Of a stretch of 5,949 nt of DNA, positions 5,899 through 5,949 are shown piece after piece. The notes under the pieces were generated by a model. It worked only from the letters and a program-made list of their open reading frames with translations. It was not told where the DNA came from and did no database searches. Origin of the DNA: Dehalococcoidia bacterium (GTDB taxonomy: Bacteria > Chloroflexota > Dehalococcoidia > SZUA-161); assembly GCA_014859215.1 (NCBI GenBank), contig JACUUS010000140.1, positions 1-5,949 on the forward strand, given 5' to 3'. The translations under genes and the position numbers were made by a program. The first letter of the stretch is position 1. Every line of letters begins with the position of its first letter.

Positions 5899-5949
5899 GG
5901 GCCTGCGCCCTTCCAGCAGCCTGCCACCCGCCCGGCGCGGTGATATCAC

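Noticed and set aside
5886..5927. GTG start for the thioesterase at 5927
   Set aside because: There is no spaced Shine-Dalgarno before it, and the added 14 residues are not family-like; the ATG at 5885 has GGTGGAG 6 nt upstream.

Overview
The window is bacterial, moderately G+C-rich chromosomal DNA (G+C judged by eye). Shine-Dalgarno-led starts and a recognisable piece of the bacterial translation GTPase TypA/BipA support this. All supported genes lie on the minus strand, so transcription runs from high to low coordinates. I see no rRNA, tRNA, CRISPR array, insertion sequence or phage gene. The phylum cannot be fixed from the sequence alone; an environmental, possibly uncultured lineage is only an impression.

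Right part (about 5949 to 5048): a hotdog-fold acyl-CoA thioesterase (YciA/ACOT-like, 5885-5385) is followed at once by the C-terminal ~115 codons of TypA/BipA (about 5397-5048). The N-terminal ~490 residues of TypA, including the whole GTPase domain, are absent. The thioesterase stop codon falls at the beginning of the TypA-like DNA, so a rearrangement junction lies close to 5400. A spacer of about 370 bp (5047-4679) follows, with no recognisable gene; it should hold the promoter and leader of the next operon.

Left part (4678 to 1): four tightly spaced co-directional genes form a probable operon. They are (i) a class I FAD/pyridine-nucleotide disulfide oxidoreductase resembling dihydrolipoyl dehydrogenase and mercuric reductase; (ii) a short-type decarboxylating 6-phosphogluconate dehydrogenase; (iii) a cytoplasmic GH15 glucoamylase/trehalase-like hydrolase; and (iv) a short-chain dehydrogenase that runs off the left edge and looks like the glucose 1-dehydrogenase type. 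Gaps are 13, 42 and 61 bp.

Read together, the operon suggests an oxidative sugar route. GH15 would free glucose from an internal alpha-glucan, maltooligosaccharide or trehalose. The SDR could oxidise glucose towards gluconate, and 6-phosphogluconate dehydrogenase would produce ribulose 5-phosphate, CO2 and reduced cofactor. The kinase or glucose-6-phosphate dehydrogenase needed to complete the route is not in the window. The flavoprotein keeps the redox-active Cys pair, but the catalytic His of true lipoamide dehydrogenases is replaced by Tyr, so its substrate is open. Nothing here amounts to a clear new system. The TypA remnant, the Tyr-variant flavoprotein and the operon logic most merit a second look.
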